Positions 1 to 6,566 of a stretch of DNA of 8,415 nucleotides are shown one piece after another. The notes beneath the pieces were generated by a model, which did no database searches, had not been told where the DNA came from, and was given only the letters and a program-made list of their open reading frames with translations. The DNA is from Actinomycetota bacterium. Its GTDB lineage: Bacteria > Actinomycetota > Actinomycetes > Actinomycetales > Microbacteriaceae. Every line of letters starts with the position of its first letter. Position 1 is the first letter of the stretch. The position numbers and the translations under genes are program-made. The DNA is taken from positions 1 to 8,415 of the forward strand of contig WLDW01000030.1 in NCBI GenBank assembly GCA_009704605.1, given 5' to 3'.

Positions 1-602
1 ACCTCTCGGGTTACGCCCCAGAGGCAAAGTTCAAGACGTTGCTGGTATCTCCGGTTGGAGTAAGAGAAGGTCTAACGGAGCTTATTGACCAGGAAATCGG
101 GCACCATGCTGCTGGCAAAAAATCAGGTATCGACATCAAGGTAAACGCTCTGGTTGATGAAGGAATTATCGACTCGCTTTATCGAGCCTCTCGCGCCGGT
201 GTTCCAGTTCGCGTCTTGGTTCGAGGAATGTGTGCTCTAAAGCCAGGGGTAAAGGGTTTGTCTGAAAACATTCGAGTTCGTTCAATATTGGGCCGTTACC
301 TTGAGCACAGCCGTGTTTTTAGGTTCGAAGGCGGCGGGGATTCGAAAATCTATATCGGTTCTGCAGACATGATGCATCGAAACCTAGATCGCCGTGTTGA
401 GGTGCTAGTTCGCCTAATCGAGCCGGAGCATATCGACCGCACTCAAACTATGTTCTCGCTAGCCATGGCAGACGATGTTGCTGGTTGGGATCTTGATCCA
501 GATGGCAAGTGGATTAGGAAGCAGTTTGATAGCTCGGGTGTTGCCCTTGGAGATTTCCAGGATGCTGTGATGCATTCCATAACCGCACGCCAGGTTAGCT
601 AG
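1..602 (+). CDS. ppk: Polyphosphate kinase 1 (PPK1), C-terminal part; 5' end outside window
   Basis: This is the last ~200 residues of PPK1, which reversibly transfers the ATP gamma-phosphate onto polyphosphate chains. The frame is open from the left edge (first full codon at position 3) to TAG at 600-602, so the gene starts upstream of the window. The family C-terminal region is well recognisable: IKVNALVDEGIIDSLYRAS, then RGMCALKPGVKGLSENIRVRS, then YLEHSRVF, then GSADMMHRNLDRRVE. The histidine of EHSRV (codon 306-308) aligns with the second conserved, catalytically implicated PPK1 histidine (E. coli His592). The main phosphohistidine lies in the part not shown. An internal TTG at 39 is not a start because the upstream residues already match PPK1. 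The MutT1-like gene follows after 4 nt, so the two are probably co-transcribed. The convergent phosphate transporter operon next door suits a phosphate-storage role. Confidence 0.95.
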   Translation, partial: LSGYAPEAKFKTLLVSPVGVREGLTELIDQEIGHHAAGKKSGIDIKVNALVDEGIIDSLYRASRAGVPVRVLVRGMCALKPGVKGLSENIRVRSILGRYLEHSRVFRFEGGGDSKIYIGSADMMHRNLDRRVEVLVRLIEPEHIDRTQTMFSLAMADDVAGWDLDPDGKWIRKQFDSSGVALGDFQDAVMHSITARQVS

Positions 603-606
603 ATTC

Positions 607-1542
607 ATGGAGGTTTACGCTGCAGGAGCAGTTTGCTGGCGCGAGGAAAAGAACTCTCTCCTGGTTGCCCTTGTTCATCGTGTTAGGTATCAAGACTGGA
701 CTTTCCCAAAGGGAAAAGTAGATCCTGGAGAGACACTGGCTGAAACTGCTGTCCGTGAAATCAAAGAAGAAACTGGGCTAAAGATAAAGCTCGGTGTTCC
801 ACTCCAGACAATGACCTACCCACTCGATAAATCCAAGAACAAAGTAGTACACTACTGGGCAGCCAGAGTCAGCGATAAAACTCTTGCAAGCTCCAAGTTC
901 AAACCCAACGATGAAATCTCTGAAGTGGTATGGGTAAAAGCAGATGAGGCTTTTTCCAAACTGAGCTACGTGCACGATCGAGAGTTACTGCAAGAGCTTT
1001 TAGAACTAAGAAAAAGCGGGATGCTCAAGACCAAGCCATTGATCATTCTCAGGCACGCTGCCGCCACTCCACGAGCTGACTACGTGGGTGAAGATGGCAA
1101 GAGACCACTGCTTCCTGACGGCAAGAAACAGGCCAAGGAATTGATACGGCTATTGAGTGCATACGGACCAAAAAGAGTGTTTACGAGCCCTTGGAGAAGG
1201 TGCCGCGACACAATCGGTCCCTACGCCAAAGCGCACCGATACAAGCTCATCGAGCGAGGCGAGCTTTCAGAAATGGGCAATGCAAAAGGCCCAGCAAGAA
1301 CTGCCAAGGTTGCTAAGCAGTTATTCCAAGATGCGAGATCGTCGGTGCTCTGTACGCACCGGCCAACCCTGCCAACAATCACAGAGGTTTTGGCAAGTTA
1401 CGCAGAGCCTGCTTTAGCAAAATTGATTCTCGAGGCCAAGACATTGAAGCCAGCAGAGTTTGTAGTTCTTCACCTAACAACATCTGGAAAGAAACCAAGA
1501 CTTGTTGCTGTTGAGCACCAGAGTCTTTCCGACCGCCTCTAA
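607..1542 (+). CDS. mutT1: MutT1-like protein: NUDIX hydrolase fused to histidine phosphatase domain
   Basis: A 311-aa two-domain protein. Residues ~1-135 are a NUDIX hydrolase with a complete Nudix box at 36-58 (G-x5-E-x7-REIKEETGL), preceded by [12 protein letters not shown]. Residues ~144-311 are a histidine phosphatase domain: the RHA motif at 149-151 (His150 the expected phosphate acceptor), [10 protein letters not shown] at 193-202, and THRP at 250-253, where His251 is the probable second catalytic histidine. This order and length match mycobacterial MutT1 (about 317 aa), which hydrolyses 8-oxo-(d)GTP and diadenosine polyphosphates and likewise lies beside ppk. The function here is by family analogy. 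ATG 607 is chosen because the residues that follow (AAGAVCWR) match the NUDIX N-terminus. The Shine-Dalgarno is weak, which fits translation coupled to ppk 4 nt upstream. Its TAA overlaps the pstB stop codon on the other strand. Confidence 0.88.
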   Translation: MEVYAAGAVCWREEKNSLLVALVHRVRYQDWTFPKGKVDPGETLAETAVREIKEETGLKIKLGVPLQTMTYPLDKSKNKVVHYWAARVSDKTLASSKFKPNDEISEVVWVKADEAFSKLSYVHDRELLQELLELRKSGMLKTKPLIILRHAAATPRADYVGEDGKRPLLPDGKKQAKELIRLLSAYGPKRVFTSPWRRCRDTIGPYAKAHRYKLIERGELSEMGNAKGPARTAKVAKQLFQDARSSVLCTHRPTLPTITEVLASYAEPALAKLILEAKTLKPAEFVVLHLTTSGKKPRLVAVEHQSLSDRL

Positions 1543-2318
1543 CCAAATCTTCCGGAGACGTAATCCTCGGTCTGTTTTTCCTTGGGGTTTGAAAAAATGT
1601 TGTCTGTTCTGTCATACTCAATCAATTTTCCGGGAAGCCCAGTGTCTGCGATTGTGAAAAACGCAGTCATGTCTGAAATTCTTGAGGCTTGCTGCATGTT
1701 GTGAGTTACGATCACGACAGTGAATTTCTCTTTTAGCTCAATAGCTAAATCTTCGATAGCAGCTGTGGAGATCGGGTCCAAAGCACTTGTTGGTTCGTCC
1801 ATCAAAATGACTTCAGGTTCAACCGCGATTGCCCTCGCGATACAGAGTCTTTGCTGCTGACCACCAGAAAGGCTTGAACCCGGTCTATCAAGTCGATCTT
1901 TGACTTCATTCCAAAGGTTCGCGCCTTTAAGTGCCTTCTCGGCTAGAGCATCGGCATCTGATTTTGACATTTTGTTGTTGTTGAGGCGATAACCAGACAA
2001 GACATTTTCTTTGATGGTCATCGTTGGAAAGGGGTTTGGTCTTTGAAATACCATTCCAACCTGGCGTCTGACTTTTACAGGGTCAACGGAGGGTGAGTAA
2101 ATGTCCTCACCGTTCATGGTCAAGTTACCTTTCACGTAAGCACCTGGAATAACTTCGTGCATGCGATTCAGGGTTCGAATCAGGGTCGACTTTCCACAAC
2201 CAGATGGTCCTATGAAGGCAGTGATGGAGTTGGGTTCGATAACCATGTTGATGTCCTCTACGGCAAGAAAGCTGCCGTAGTAGACATTGAGTGAGCTCAG
2301 CTCTATTCGCATTGACAT
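1539..2318 (-). CDS. pstB: Phosphate ABC transporter ATP-binding protein PstB
   Basis: A 259-aa cytoplasmic ATPase that powers the PstSCAB high-affinity phosphate importer. The ABC hallmarks are all present: Walker [10 protein letters not shown] at 37-45, the Q-loop glutamine near 92 in [10 protein letters not shown] (a stretch typical of PstB), signature SLSGGQQQR at 149-157, Walker [14 protein letters not shown] at 170-182, and the H-loop histidine in VTHNM at 206. The ending, with [12 protein letters not shown] and [10 protein letters not shown], is also characteristic of PstB, and the length is normal for the family. The start ATG (2316-2318) lies 4 nt after the pstA stop and has an AAGGG-type ribosome-binding site inside the pstA end; a second in-frame ATG two codons later is possible. 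It is the last gene of the pstSCAB operon. Its stop overlaps that of the convergent mutT1-like gene and no terminator is visible there. Confidence 0.97.
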   Translation of the reverse strand: MSMRIELSSLNVYYGSFLAVEDINMVIEPNSITAFIGPSGCGKSTLIRTLNRMHEVIPGAYVKGNLTMNGEDIYSPSVDPVKVRRQVGMVFQRPNPFPTMTIKENVLSGYRLNNNKMSKSDADALAEKALKGANLWNEVKDRLDRPGSSLSGGQQQRLCIARAIAVEPEVILMDEPTSALDPISTAAIEDLAIELKEKFTVVIVTHNMQQASRISDMTAFFTIADTGLPGKLIEYDRTDNIFSNPKEKQTEDYVSGRFG

Positions 2319-2322
2319 GGTG

Positions 2323-3393
2323 TTATCCCTTCGGTGAGAAGTACTTGGAGACTAGGCGGGCAATAATGTTCAAAATCATGACGATAAGCATCAAAACCAG
2401 GGCACCGGTCCATGCTCTATCAATATAGGTCTGAGCATCGGATCCCTGGTTCGCGTACGAGGTATAAACAAAGACTGGCAAGGTCATCATTCGCTCGTCA
2501 AAAGGATTGAAGTTTGTAGAAGCGGTAAAGCCAGCAATGATCAAGAGTGGTGCGGTTTCCCCAATGATTCGAGCAATTGCGATCATCACACCGGTTGCTA
2601 TACCAGCAAGAGCCGTTGGCAGAACCACCTTAGTTACAGTGAGCCACTTCGGCACTCCTAGTGCGTAAGAAGCCTCACGTAATTCATTTGGGACAATCTT
2701 GAGCATTTCTTCAGTGGCACGAATAACTACAGGAATCATCAACACACTAAGGGCAATTGCTCCACCGACTCCCATTCGCACTCCTGGGCCAAAAATCACT
2801 ACAAACGCAGCGTATGCAAATAGCCCCGCAACAATTGAAGGGATTCCTGTCATCACATCGACAAAGAAAGTTACTGCTCTGGCTAAAGCTCCTCGCCCAT
2901 ATTCGACTAAGTAAATCGCCGTCATGATGCCGATTGGCACCGAAATTAAAGTGGCAAGTCCCGTGATCTCGAGAGTTCCGATAATTGCGTGGTACGCACC
3001 GCCGCCGGCGCCAACGACGTTACGCATCGAGAACGTGAAGAAATCAATGTCAAATCTGGCAGCTCCACGCTCAACCACTGTCCACGCCAAAGAAATCAAA
3101 GGAACAACAGCAAGGGCAAATGCCCCAGTGACCAAAATTGTTACGAGTCGGTCCGCCGATTTACGCTGGCCTTCAATAATTCTGGAAGCAAGGTAGAAGC
3201 CAATCGAGTAAGTGATGACGGCAACCAGCGCAACTGCAAAAAGATTTAGCTGTGTGGCCTCTGGGTTTGAACTTGCAAGTGCTGAGTTGATCGAGAAAGA
3301 CGCCAGAATGGCAACTGCGAGCAAGGTCGGAGCCAGCCATTTAGGAAGACTGCGGCTTCCCTGAAAGTTCTGCGTTACCGAAGCTGTAGTCAT
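2323..3393 (-). CDS. pstA: Phosphate ABC transporter permease PstA, with N-terminal extension
   Basis: A 356-aa inner-membrane permease that pairs with PstC to form the phosphate channel. The core (residues ~85-356) has six predicted membrane spans and the BPD-transporter coupling loop around 240-259 ([20 protein letters not shown]), followed by [11 protein letters not shown], a typical PstA stretch. [13 protein letters not shown] near 182-194 is also characteristic. The protein is about 60 residues longer than E. coli PstA. The extra N-terminal part carries two further hydrophobic segments (~20-40 and ~50-70) separated by a short polar linker, so eight spans are predicted. The start ATG (3391-3393) overlaps the pstC TGA by one base (TGATG), a classical translational-coupling arrangement. 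It lies second to last in the pstSCAB operon. Confidence 0.96.
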   Translation of the reverse strand: MTTASVTQNFQGSRSLPKWLAPTLLAVAILASFSINSALASSNPEATQLNLFAVALVAVITYSIGFYLASRIIEGQRKSADRLVTILVTGAFALAVVPLISLAWTVVERGAARFDIDFFTFSMRNVVGAGGGAYHAIIGTLEITGLATLISVPIGIMTAIYLVEYGRGALARAVTFFVDVMTGIPSIVAGLFAYAAFVVIFGPGVRMGVGGAIALSVLMIPVVIRATEEMLKIVPNELREASYALGVPKWLTVTKVVLPTALAGIATGVMIAIARIIGETAPLLIIAGFTASTNFNPFDERMMTLPVFVYTSYANQGSDAQTYIDRAWTGALVLMLIVMILNIIARLVSKYFSPKG

Positions 3394-4316
3394 CAGTTGG
3401 CACCCGAGAATTCACTTCGGCGGGAGATTACCCAACGGGCAAGCATGTTTATTGCCATGGTTATAGCAAAAAGCACCAAGCCTGTGGCAATCAACAAGCT
3501 GGTGTAGGTTCCAGAAGATTCTGGGAACTGAAGTGCGATGTTTGCGGCGATTGTATTTGGGTTTGTGGAAGTCAACAGGGCAAAAGTAATCACTCCGGAT
3601 CCAGACAATACAAGTGCTACCGCCATAGTTTCGCCTAGAGCCCTTCCGAGGCCAAGCATTGCTGAAGAGATGATTCCTGCTTTTCCAAACGGGAGGACAG
3701 CCATCTTGATAACTTCCCAGCGAGTAGCGCCAAGTGCCAATGCCGCTTCCTCGTGGAGCCTGGGTGTCTGCAAGAAAATCTCTCGAATCAAGGCAGCCAT
3801 GATGGGCAAGATCATGATTGCTAGGACAATTCCAACAGTCATCATTGTTCTTCCGGTTGCGGAAACGGGTCCTTCAAAAAACGGAATCCAGCCAAAGTTC
3901 TCATTGAGCCAGAGATAGCTGGGGTTTAGAAATGGGGCTAGGACAAGCATTCCCCATAACCCGTAAACAACGGATGGTATTGCTGCCAGCAAGTCAATGG
4001 AGTAACCGAGGGCCTGAGAAAGGCGCCTAGGAGCAAAGTGTGAAATGTATAAAGCAATTCCAATTGCCAATGGGGTTGCTATTAGGAGCGCGATGATTGA
4101 GGCCAAAACTGTTCCAAATAGAAATGGTGCTACATAAGCAAAGAATCCATCTGGGGCAGCATCTTGCTCACTCAAGAAAGCGGGTACTGATTCAGCAAAC
4201 AAGAAAATAGCAACCGCGGCAAGGATCACCAGGATTGCAACTCCGGAGCCTATTGCAAGATTAGAAAAGACAAGGTCACCAATACGACGCTTCACAACTG
4301 GAGCTTGTGATGACAT
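3393..4316 (-). CDS. pstC: Phosphate ABC transporter permease PstC
   Basis: A 307-aa inner-membrane permease, partner of PstA. Six hydrophobic spans are visible, beginning at ~20-40. The PstC-typical segment SIDLLAAIPSVVYGLWG lies at 106-122, the coupling loop EEAALALGATRWEVIKMAVLP at 189-209, and GLGRALGETMAVALV at 222-236. The start needs care. The frame runs up to a TTG at 4329-4331, but the only good ribosome-binding site, AGGAG at 4321-4325, lies inside that extension. Initiation should therefore be at one of two adjacent ATGs, 4317-4319 or 4314-4316. The second gives the better 4-nt spacing and is used here; the first would add one residue. It is separated from pstS by ~95 nt containing a strong hairpin, and it overlaps pstA by one base. 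Confidence 0.95.
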   Translation of the reverse strand: MSSQAPVVKRRIGDLVFSNLAIGSGVAILVILAAVAIFLFAESVPAFLSEQDAAPDGFFAYVAPFLFGTVLASIIALLIATPLAIGIALYISHFAPRRLSQALGYSIDLLAAIPSVVYGLWGMLVLAPFLNPSYLWLNENFGWIPFFEGPVSATGRTMMTVGIVLAIMILPIMAALIREIFLQTPRLHEEAALALGATRWEVIKMAVLPFGKAGIISSAMLGLGRALGETMAVALVLSGSGVITFALLTSTNPNTIAANIALQFPESSGTYTSLLIATGLVLFAITMAINMLARWVISRRSEFSGAN

Positions 4317-4357
4317 CATTCTCCTCGGCAAATAGGTGATTCAAGACTGATTTTTTG

Positions 4358-4399
4358 CTCAAAGCCCGGCTCAGCCGTAAGGCTGGGCCGGGCTTCGAG
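4358..4399 (-). promoter_or_regulatory. Intercistronic hairpin between pstS and pstC
   Basis: Arms 4358-4376 and 4381-4399 pair over 19 positions around a 4-nt loop at 4377-4380. The uninterrupted GC-rich core includes AAGCCCGGC against GCCGGGCTT. In the pst mRNA (minus strand) the only defects are one C·A mismatch and one G·U pair. It begins 12 nt after the pstS stop codon and is not followed by a U-tract on the minus strand, so it is not a full intrinsic terminator. The likely role, by analogy with other binding-protein transporter operons, is a 3' stabiliser or partial attenuator that leaves more pstS than pstCAB message. The structure is seen; the role is inferred. Confidence 0.75.
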
Positions 4400-4411
4400 T
4401 TGATTCTATTA

Positions 4412-5491
4412 CTACTTGATAGCGTCGATAATTGCTTGGGCCTTCTCGCGCAAGCTGGCACTAATCGGTGCTGTACCTCCGGCAGATGCCGCGGTAGCCT
4501 GGCCCTGCTCAGAGATGATGTATGAAGCATATGCCTTCACTAGTGTGGCGACTTCTGCATCTAGGTACTCGTTGCAACCAGTTAGGTATGACACTAGAAC
4601 GATTGGGTATACCCCTGACTCGGTAGTGTCACGTGCAATCTTGTAAGCCAAGTCGTAAGACTCTCTGCCTTCAACTAGAGAGGAAGCTTCGATAACCTTT
4701 GAAGCTGCTTCTGCGCTGAATGAAACATAGCCGTCTCCAACCTTGATCGCTACAGTTCCTAGGTCTCCTGCCTTAGAAGCATCTGCGTAACCGATTGTTC
4801 CGTTACCTGCGGTTACAGCGTCAACAACACCGGAAGTTCCCTTTGCGCCCTCGCCACCGTACTCGGTCGGCCAGGTCTCAATAGTTCCAGCTGTCCAAAT
4901 GGCTTCAGCGGTCTTTTCTAGGTAGTTAGTGAAGTTCTTGGTTGTTCCGGAGTCATCAGAGCGGTGAACGGCTGTGATGCTTAGCTCAGGAAGATCAAGA
5001 TCTGGGTTCTGAGATGTGATTGCATCGTCATTCCACATTGTGATCTCGCCAGCAAAGATTCCAGCCACAGTTGCTGCGTCTAGGTTCAAGCTGTCGACAC
5101 CTTCAAGGTTGAAGATAACTGCAATTGGAGAAATCCAAACTGGGAATTCCCAAGGCTTGGTTCCTGGAGCACAAGCAGCGAACTCTAGAGCAAGTTCCTC
5201 GTCTTTCCAGTATGAGTCAGTTCCAGCGAAGACAACTCCTCCGGCAGTAAACGCTTCGCGTCCAGCACCAGAACCAGAAGGATCGTAGTTGATGGTCACA
5301 TTAGGGTTAGCAATCTGAAACTCTGCAATCCAGGCTTCTTGACCGCTACCCATGGAAGATGCACCTGAGCCGCTGATTGTGCCGCTAAGAGTTGATTCTG
5401 TAGCAGTTTCTTCGTTTGCTGCACCGGCACAGCCACTCAAAACTAGAGCGCTAGCTCCAGCAATAGCTGCCAGTTTGATTAATCGTGACAT
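4412..5491 (-). CDS. pstS: Phosphate-binding lipoprotein PstS
   Basis: A 359-aa periplasm-side phosphate receptor, first gene of pstSCAB. A lipoprotein signal peptide is clear: basic MSRLIK, a hydrophobic run to residue 18, and lipobox LSGC with Cys21 as the predicted lipidated residue. Phosphate-site motifs match the PstS family: GSGASSM at 41-47, DPSGSGAGR at 70-78, GTDS at 90-93 with Asp92 in the place of E. coli Asp56, and HRSDDSGTT at 176-184, supplying the arginine and the Ser-Gly-Thr loop. The frame extends 35 codons further upstream, but the start at ATG 5489-5491 is firm: GAAAGG lies 6 nt before it and the signal peptide begins there. A PHO-box-like repeat lies ~70 nt upstream, consistent with induction by phosphate starvation. 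A hairpin follows the stop codon. Confidence 0.96.
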   Translation of the reverse strand: MSRLIKLAAIAGASALVLSGCAGAANEETATESTLSGTISGSGASSMGSGQEAWIAEFQIANPNVTINYDPSGSGAGREAFTAGGVVFAGTDSYWKDEELALEFAACAPGTKPWEFPVWISPIAVIFNLEGVDSLNLDAATVAGIFAGEITMWNDDAITSQNPDLDLPELSITAVHRSDDSGTTKNFTNYLEKTAEAIWTAGTIETWPTEYGGEGAKGTSGVVDAVTAGNGTIGYADASKAGDLGTVAIKVGDGYVSFSAEAASKVIEASSLVEGRESYDLAYKIARDTTESGVYPIVLVSYLTGCNEYLDAEVATLVKAYASYIISEQGQATAASAGGTAPISASLREKAQAIIDAIK

Positions 5492-5528
5492 GTAGTACCT
5501 TTCGTAAGATGTCGGGTTGACAGACACC

Positions 5529-5534
5529 AAGTTA
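5529..5534 (-). promoter_or_regulatory. Possible -10 element of the pstS promoter
   Basis: TAACTT on the minus strand fits the actinobacterial TANNNT consensus. The matching -35 position (about 5552-5557, AACCCC) is poor and falls under the last PHO-box unit, as in activator-dependent promoters. The predicted leader to the pstS ATG would be ~35 nt and contains the GAAAGG ribosome-binding site. A small inverted repeat (ACCCC 5540-5544 with GGGGT 5552-5556) lies just upstream of this element. Confidence 0.35.
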
Positions 5535-5550
5535 ACTCGACCCCCCAAAC

Positions 5551-5583
5551 AGGGGTTGTCTTGAAGGTGAACGAACGGGAAAC
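5551..5583 (-). promoter_or_regulatory. Candidate PHO box (PhoP/RegX3-type direct repeats) upstream of pstS
   Basis: Read on the minus strand, 5583-5573 is GTTTCCCGTTC, 5572-5562 is GTTCACCTTCA and 5561-5551 is AGACAACCCCT. The middle unit carries a perfect GTTCACC, the conserved core of the 11-bp direct-repeat units bound by actinobacterial PhoP. The unit before it matches the core at 5 of 7 positions at exactly 11-bp spacing; the third unit is weak. The array ends ~60-70 nt upstream of the pstS start and would cover the -35 region of the proposed promoter, as expected for an activator site. Confidence 0.6.
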
Positions 5584-5635
5584 TCTTTTCATACATTTAG
5601 CCCAGATTCCTTGATAGCTGGCGGATTCAGCCACG

Positions 5636-5648
5636 CCAAGCAACTTGG
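5636..5648. promoter_or_regulatory. Palindrome CCAAG-CAA-CTTGG, possible operator
   Basis: A perfect 5-bp inverted repeat with a 3-nt centre, one base upstream of the proposed -10 (5650-5655) of the EamA-family gene. The position is right for a repressor site in the -35/-10 spacer, but a 5-bp palindrome can arise by chance and no regulator is encoded beside it. Confidence 0.3.
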
Positions 5649-5649
5649 A

Positions 5650-5655
5650 TAAACT
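5650..5655 (+). promoter_or_regulatory. Possible -10 element of the EamA-family transporter gene
   Basis: TAAACT matches TANNNT and ends 9 nt before the ATG at 5665, so the transcript would have a leader of only about 2-4 nt. No convincing -35 is seen; TTCAGC at 5626-5631 is the best but weak. A GAGG at 5658-5661 lies too close to the ATG to be an optimal ribosome-binding site. Confidence 0.4.
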
Positions 5656-5664
5656 TTGAGGACT

Positions 5665-6546
5665 ATGAAGCTAAAGTCCTGGGCAGTAATTGCGCTGGTT
5701 TTTGTGGCGATTGTCTGGGGCGCCGGGTTTGTGCTCATGAAAGACGCCATAAACGACCAGCCAGTCTTTGACTTCTTGGCAACTAGGTTCACCGTGGCAA
5801 CAATTGTGATGATTGCCATACGCCCTCAGGTTCTATCGTCCATCAATAAGAAGACCCTTTTTCGAGGTTCAATTCTTGGTGTGATGCTAGGCCTTGCCTA
5901 CATCACCCAAACAATCGGTCTTGATCTAACCACCGCCGCAATAACCGGCTTCTTGACGGGTTTGTATGTTGTCTTTACCCCAATACTTTTCTGGTTTGTT
6001 TTCAAAAAGAAAGTAGAGAAGAAAGTAATCGTAGGCACCACTCTGGCGTTAACCGCATTGCTATTTATTTCTTTCAACGGAATCTCTTTTGATCCAGGTC
6101 AAGTCTGGCTAATTGCTTGCGCGCTATTGTTTGCAGGACACATCATCGGGCTTAGCTTCTGGAGTAACGCCAAAGACATTTACCCGCTAACCGTTATTCA
6201 ATTGGGTGCAGGATCAGTTGTCTGCTGGATGGGTGCTGTGCCAGATGGCTACCAGCCACCGCCGAATGCTTTTGTTTGGGGAACCGTTGTATTCACCGCT
6301 GTTTTCGCAACAGCCATGGCTTTCTTGATTCAAACCTGGGCACAGTCAATCATGGACCCTTCCAGAGTGGCAATCATTTTGACCGGTGAGATTGTCTTTG
6401 CAGCTGCTATCGCAGTTGCTGTTGGGCAAGAAGTTCTATCACTGCGCACCGTAATCGGCGGTGTTTTGATTGTTTTAGCAATGCTGATTGTTGAGTGGCC
6501 GGATAAGAAGAGCAACAGCCCGCTAGACCAGCCCCACTTCACCTAA
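5665..6546 (+). CDS. DMT-superfamily transporter, EamA family
   Basis: A 293-aa integral membrane protein with about ten predicted hydrophobic spans arranged as two EamA repeats. The first span holds WGAGFVLMKDAI, the hallmark opening of the family. The first repeat ends with ITGFLTGLYVVFTPIL. The second repeat contains AQSIMDPSRVAIILTGEIVFAAAIAV, the conserved end-of-domain stretch. The C-terminus is a short polar tail (DKKSNSPLDQPHFT). Family members export or import metabolites such as amino acids or other small organics; the substrate cannot be told from sequence. The start is placed at ATG 5665, because an in-frame TTG three codons earlier (5656) overlaps the likely promoter and lacks a ribosome-binding site. 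It is divergent from pstS across a 173-bp shared regulatory region, and glpK follows 20 bp later on the same strand. Confidence 0.9.
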   Translation: MKLKSWAVIALVFVAIVWGAGFVLMKDAINDQPVFDFLATRFTVATIVMIAIRPQVLSSINKKTLFRGSILGVMLGLAYITQTIGLDLTTAAITGFLTGLYVVFTPILFWFVFKKKVEKKVIVGTTLALTALLFISFNGISFDPGQVWLIACALLFAGHIIGLSFWSNAKDIYPLTVIQLGAGSVVCWMGAVPDGYQPPPNAFVWGTVVFTAVFATAMAFLIQTWAQSIMDPSRVAIILTGEIVFAAAIAVAVGQEVLSLRTVIGGVLIVLAMLIVEWPDKKSNSPLDQPHFT

Positions 6547-6554
6547 AGCTTTGC

Positions 6555-6560
6555 TAGCCT
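6555..6560 (+). promoter_or_regulatory. Extended -10 of the glpK promoter (leaderless start)
   Basis: TGC-TAGCCT (6552-6560) is an extended -10 with a TANNNT core, in the 20-bp gap after the upstream stop codon. Counting 6-7 nt downstream puts transcription start at 6566-6567, exactly on the glpK ATG, and no Shine-Dalgarno is present. The same TTGCTA lead-in recurs at the tRNA-Lys promoter (TTGCTACAAT, 8054-8063). Confidence 0.5.
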
Positions 6561-6566
6561 TTGGCC

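Noticed and set aside
1548..1558. Near-palindrome TCTTCCGGAGA near the convergent stops as a terminator
   Set aside because: Too short to form a stable stem with a loop and no T-tract on either side.
2699..3249. Several plus-strand open frames opposite pstA
   Set aside because: They are antisense shadows of a well-supported membrane protein gene; the long runs without stop follow from its codon composition.
4317..4331. TTG at 4329-4331 as the pstC start
   Set aside because: The AGGAG ribosome-binding site (4321-4325) would lie inside the coding sequence; the tandem ATGs right after it are better starts.
4358..4399. pstS-pstC hairpin as an intrinsic terminator on either strand
   Set aside because: No U-tract follows it on the minus strand, and on the plus strand the T-run (4351-4356) precedes rather than follows the stem.
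4276..4530. 84-codon open frame on the minus strand across the pstS-pstC junction
   Set aside because: It overlaps the pstS 3' end, the hairpin and the pstC start in another frame, and its translation has no recognisable family features.
5492..5596. 35-codon N-terminal extension of pstS
   Set aside because: The extra residues have no signal-peptide character, overlap the PHO box and promoter region, and the GAAAGG site plus lipoprotein signal begin at ATG 5491.
5589..5819. Minus-strand 76-codon frame running from the pstS upstream region into the EamA gene
   Set aside because: It is antisense to a clear transporter gene, has no ribosome-binding site or family signature, and overlaps promoter sequences.
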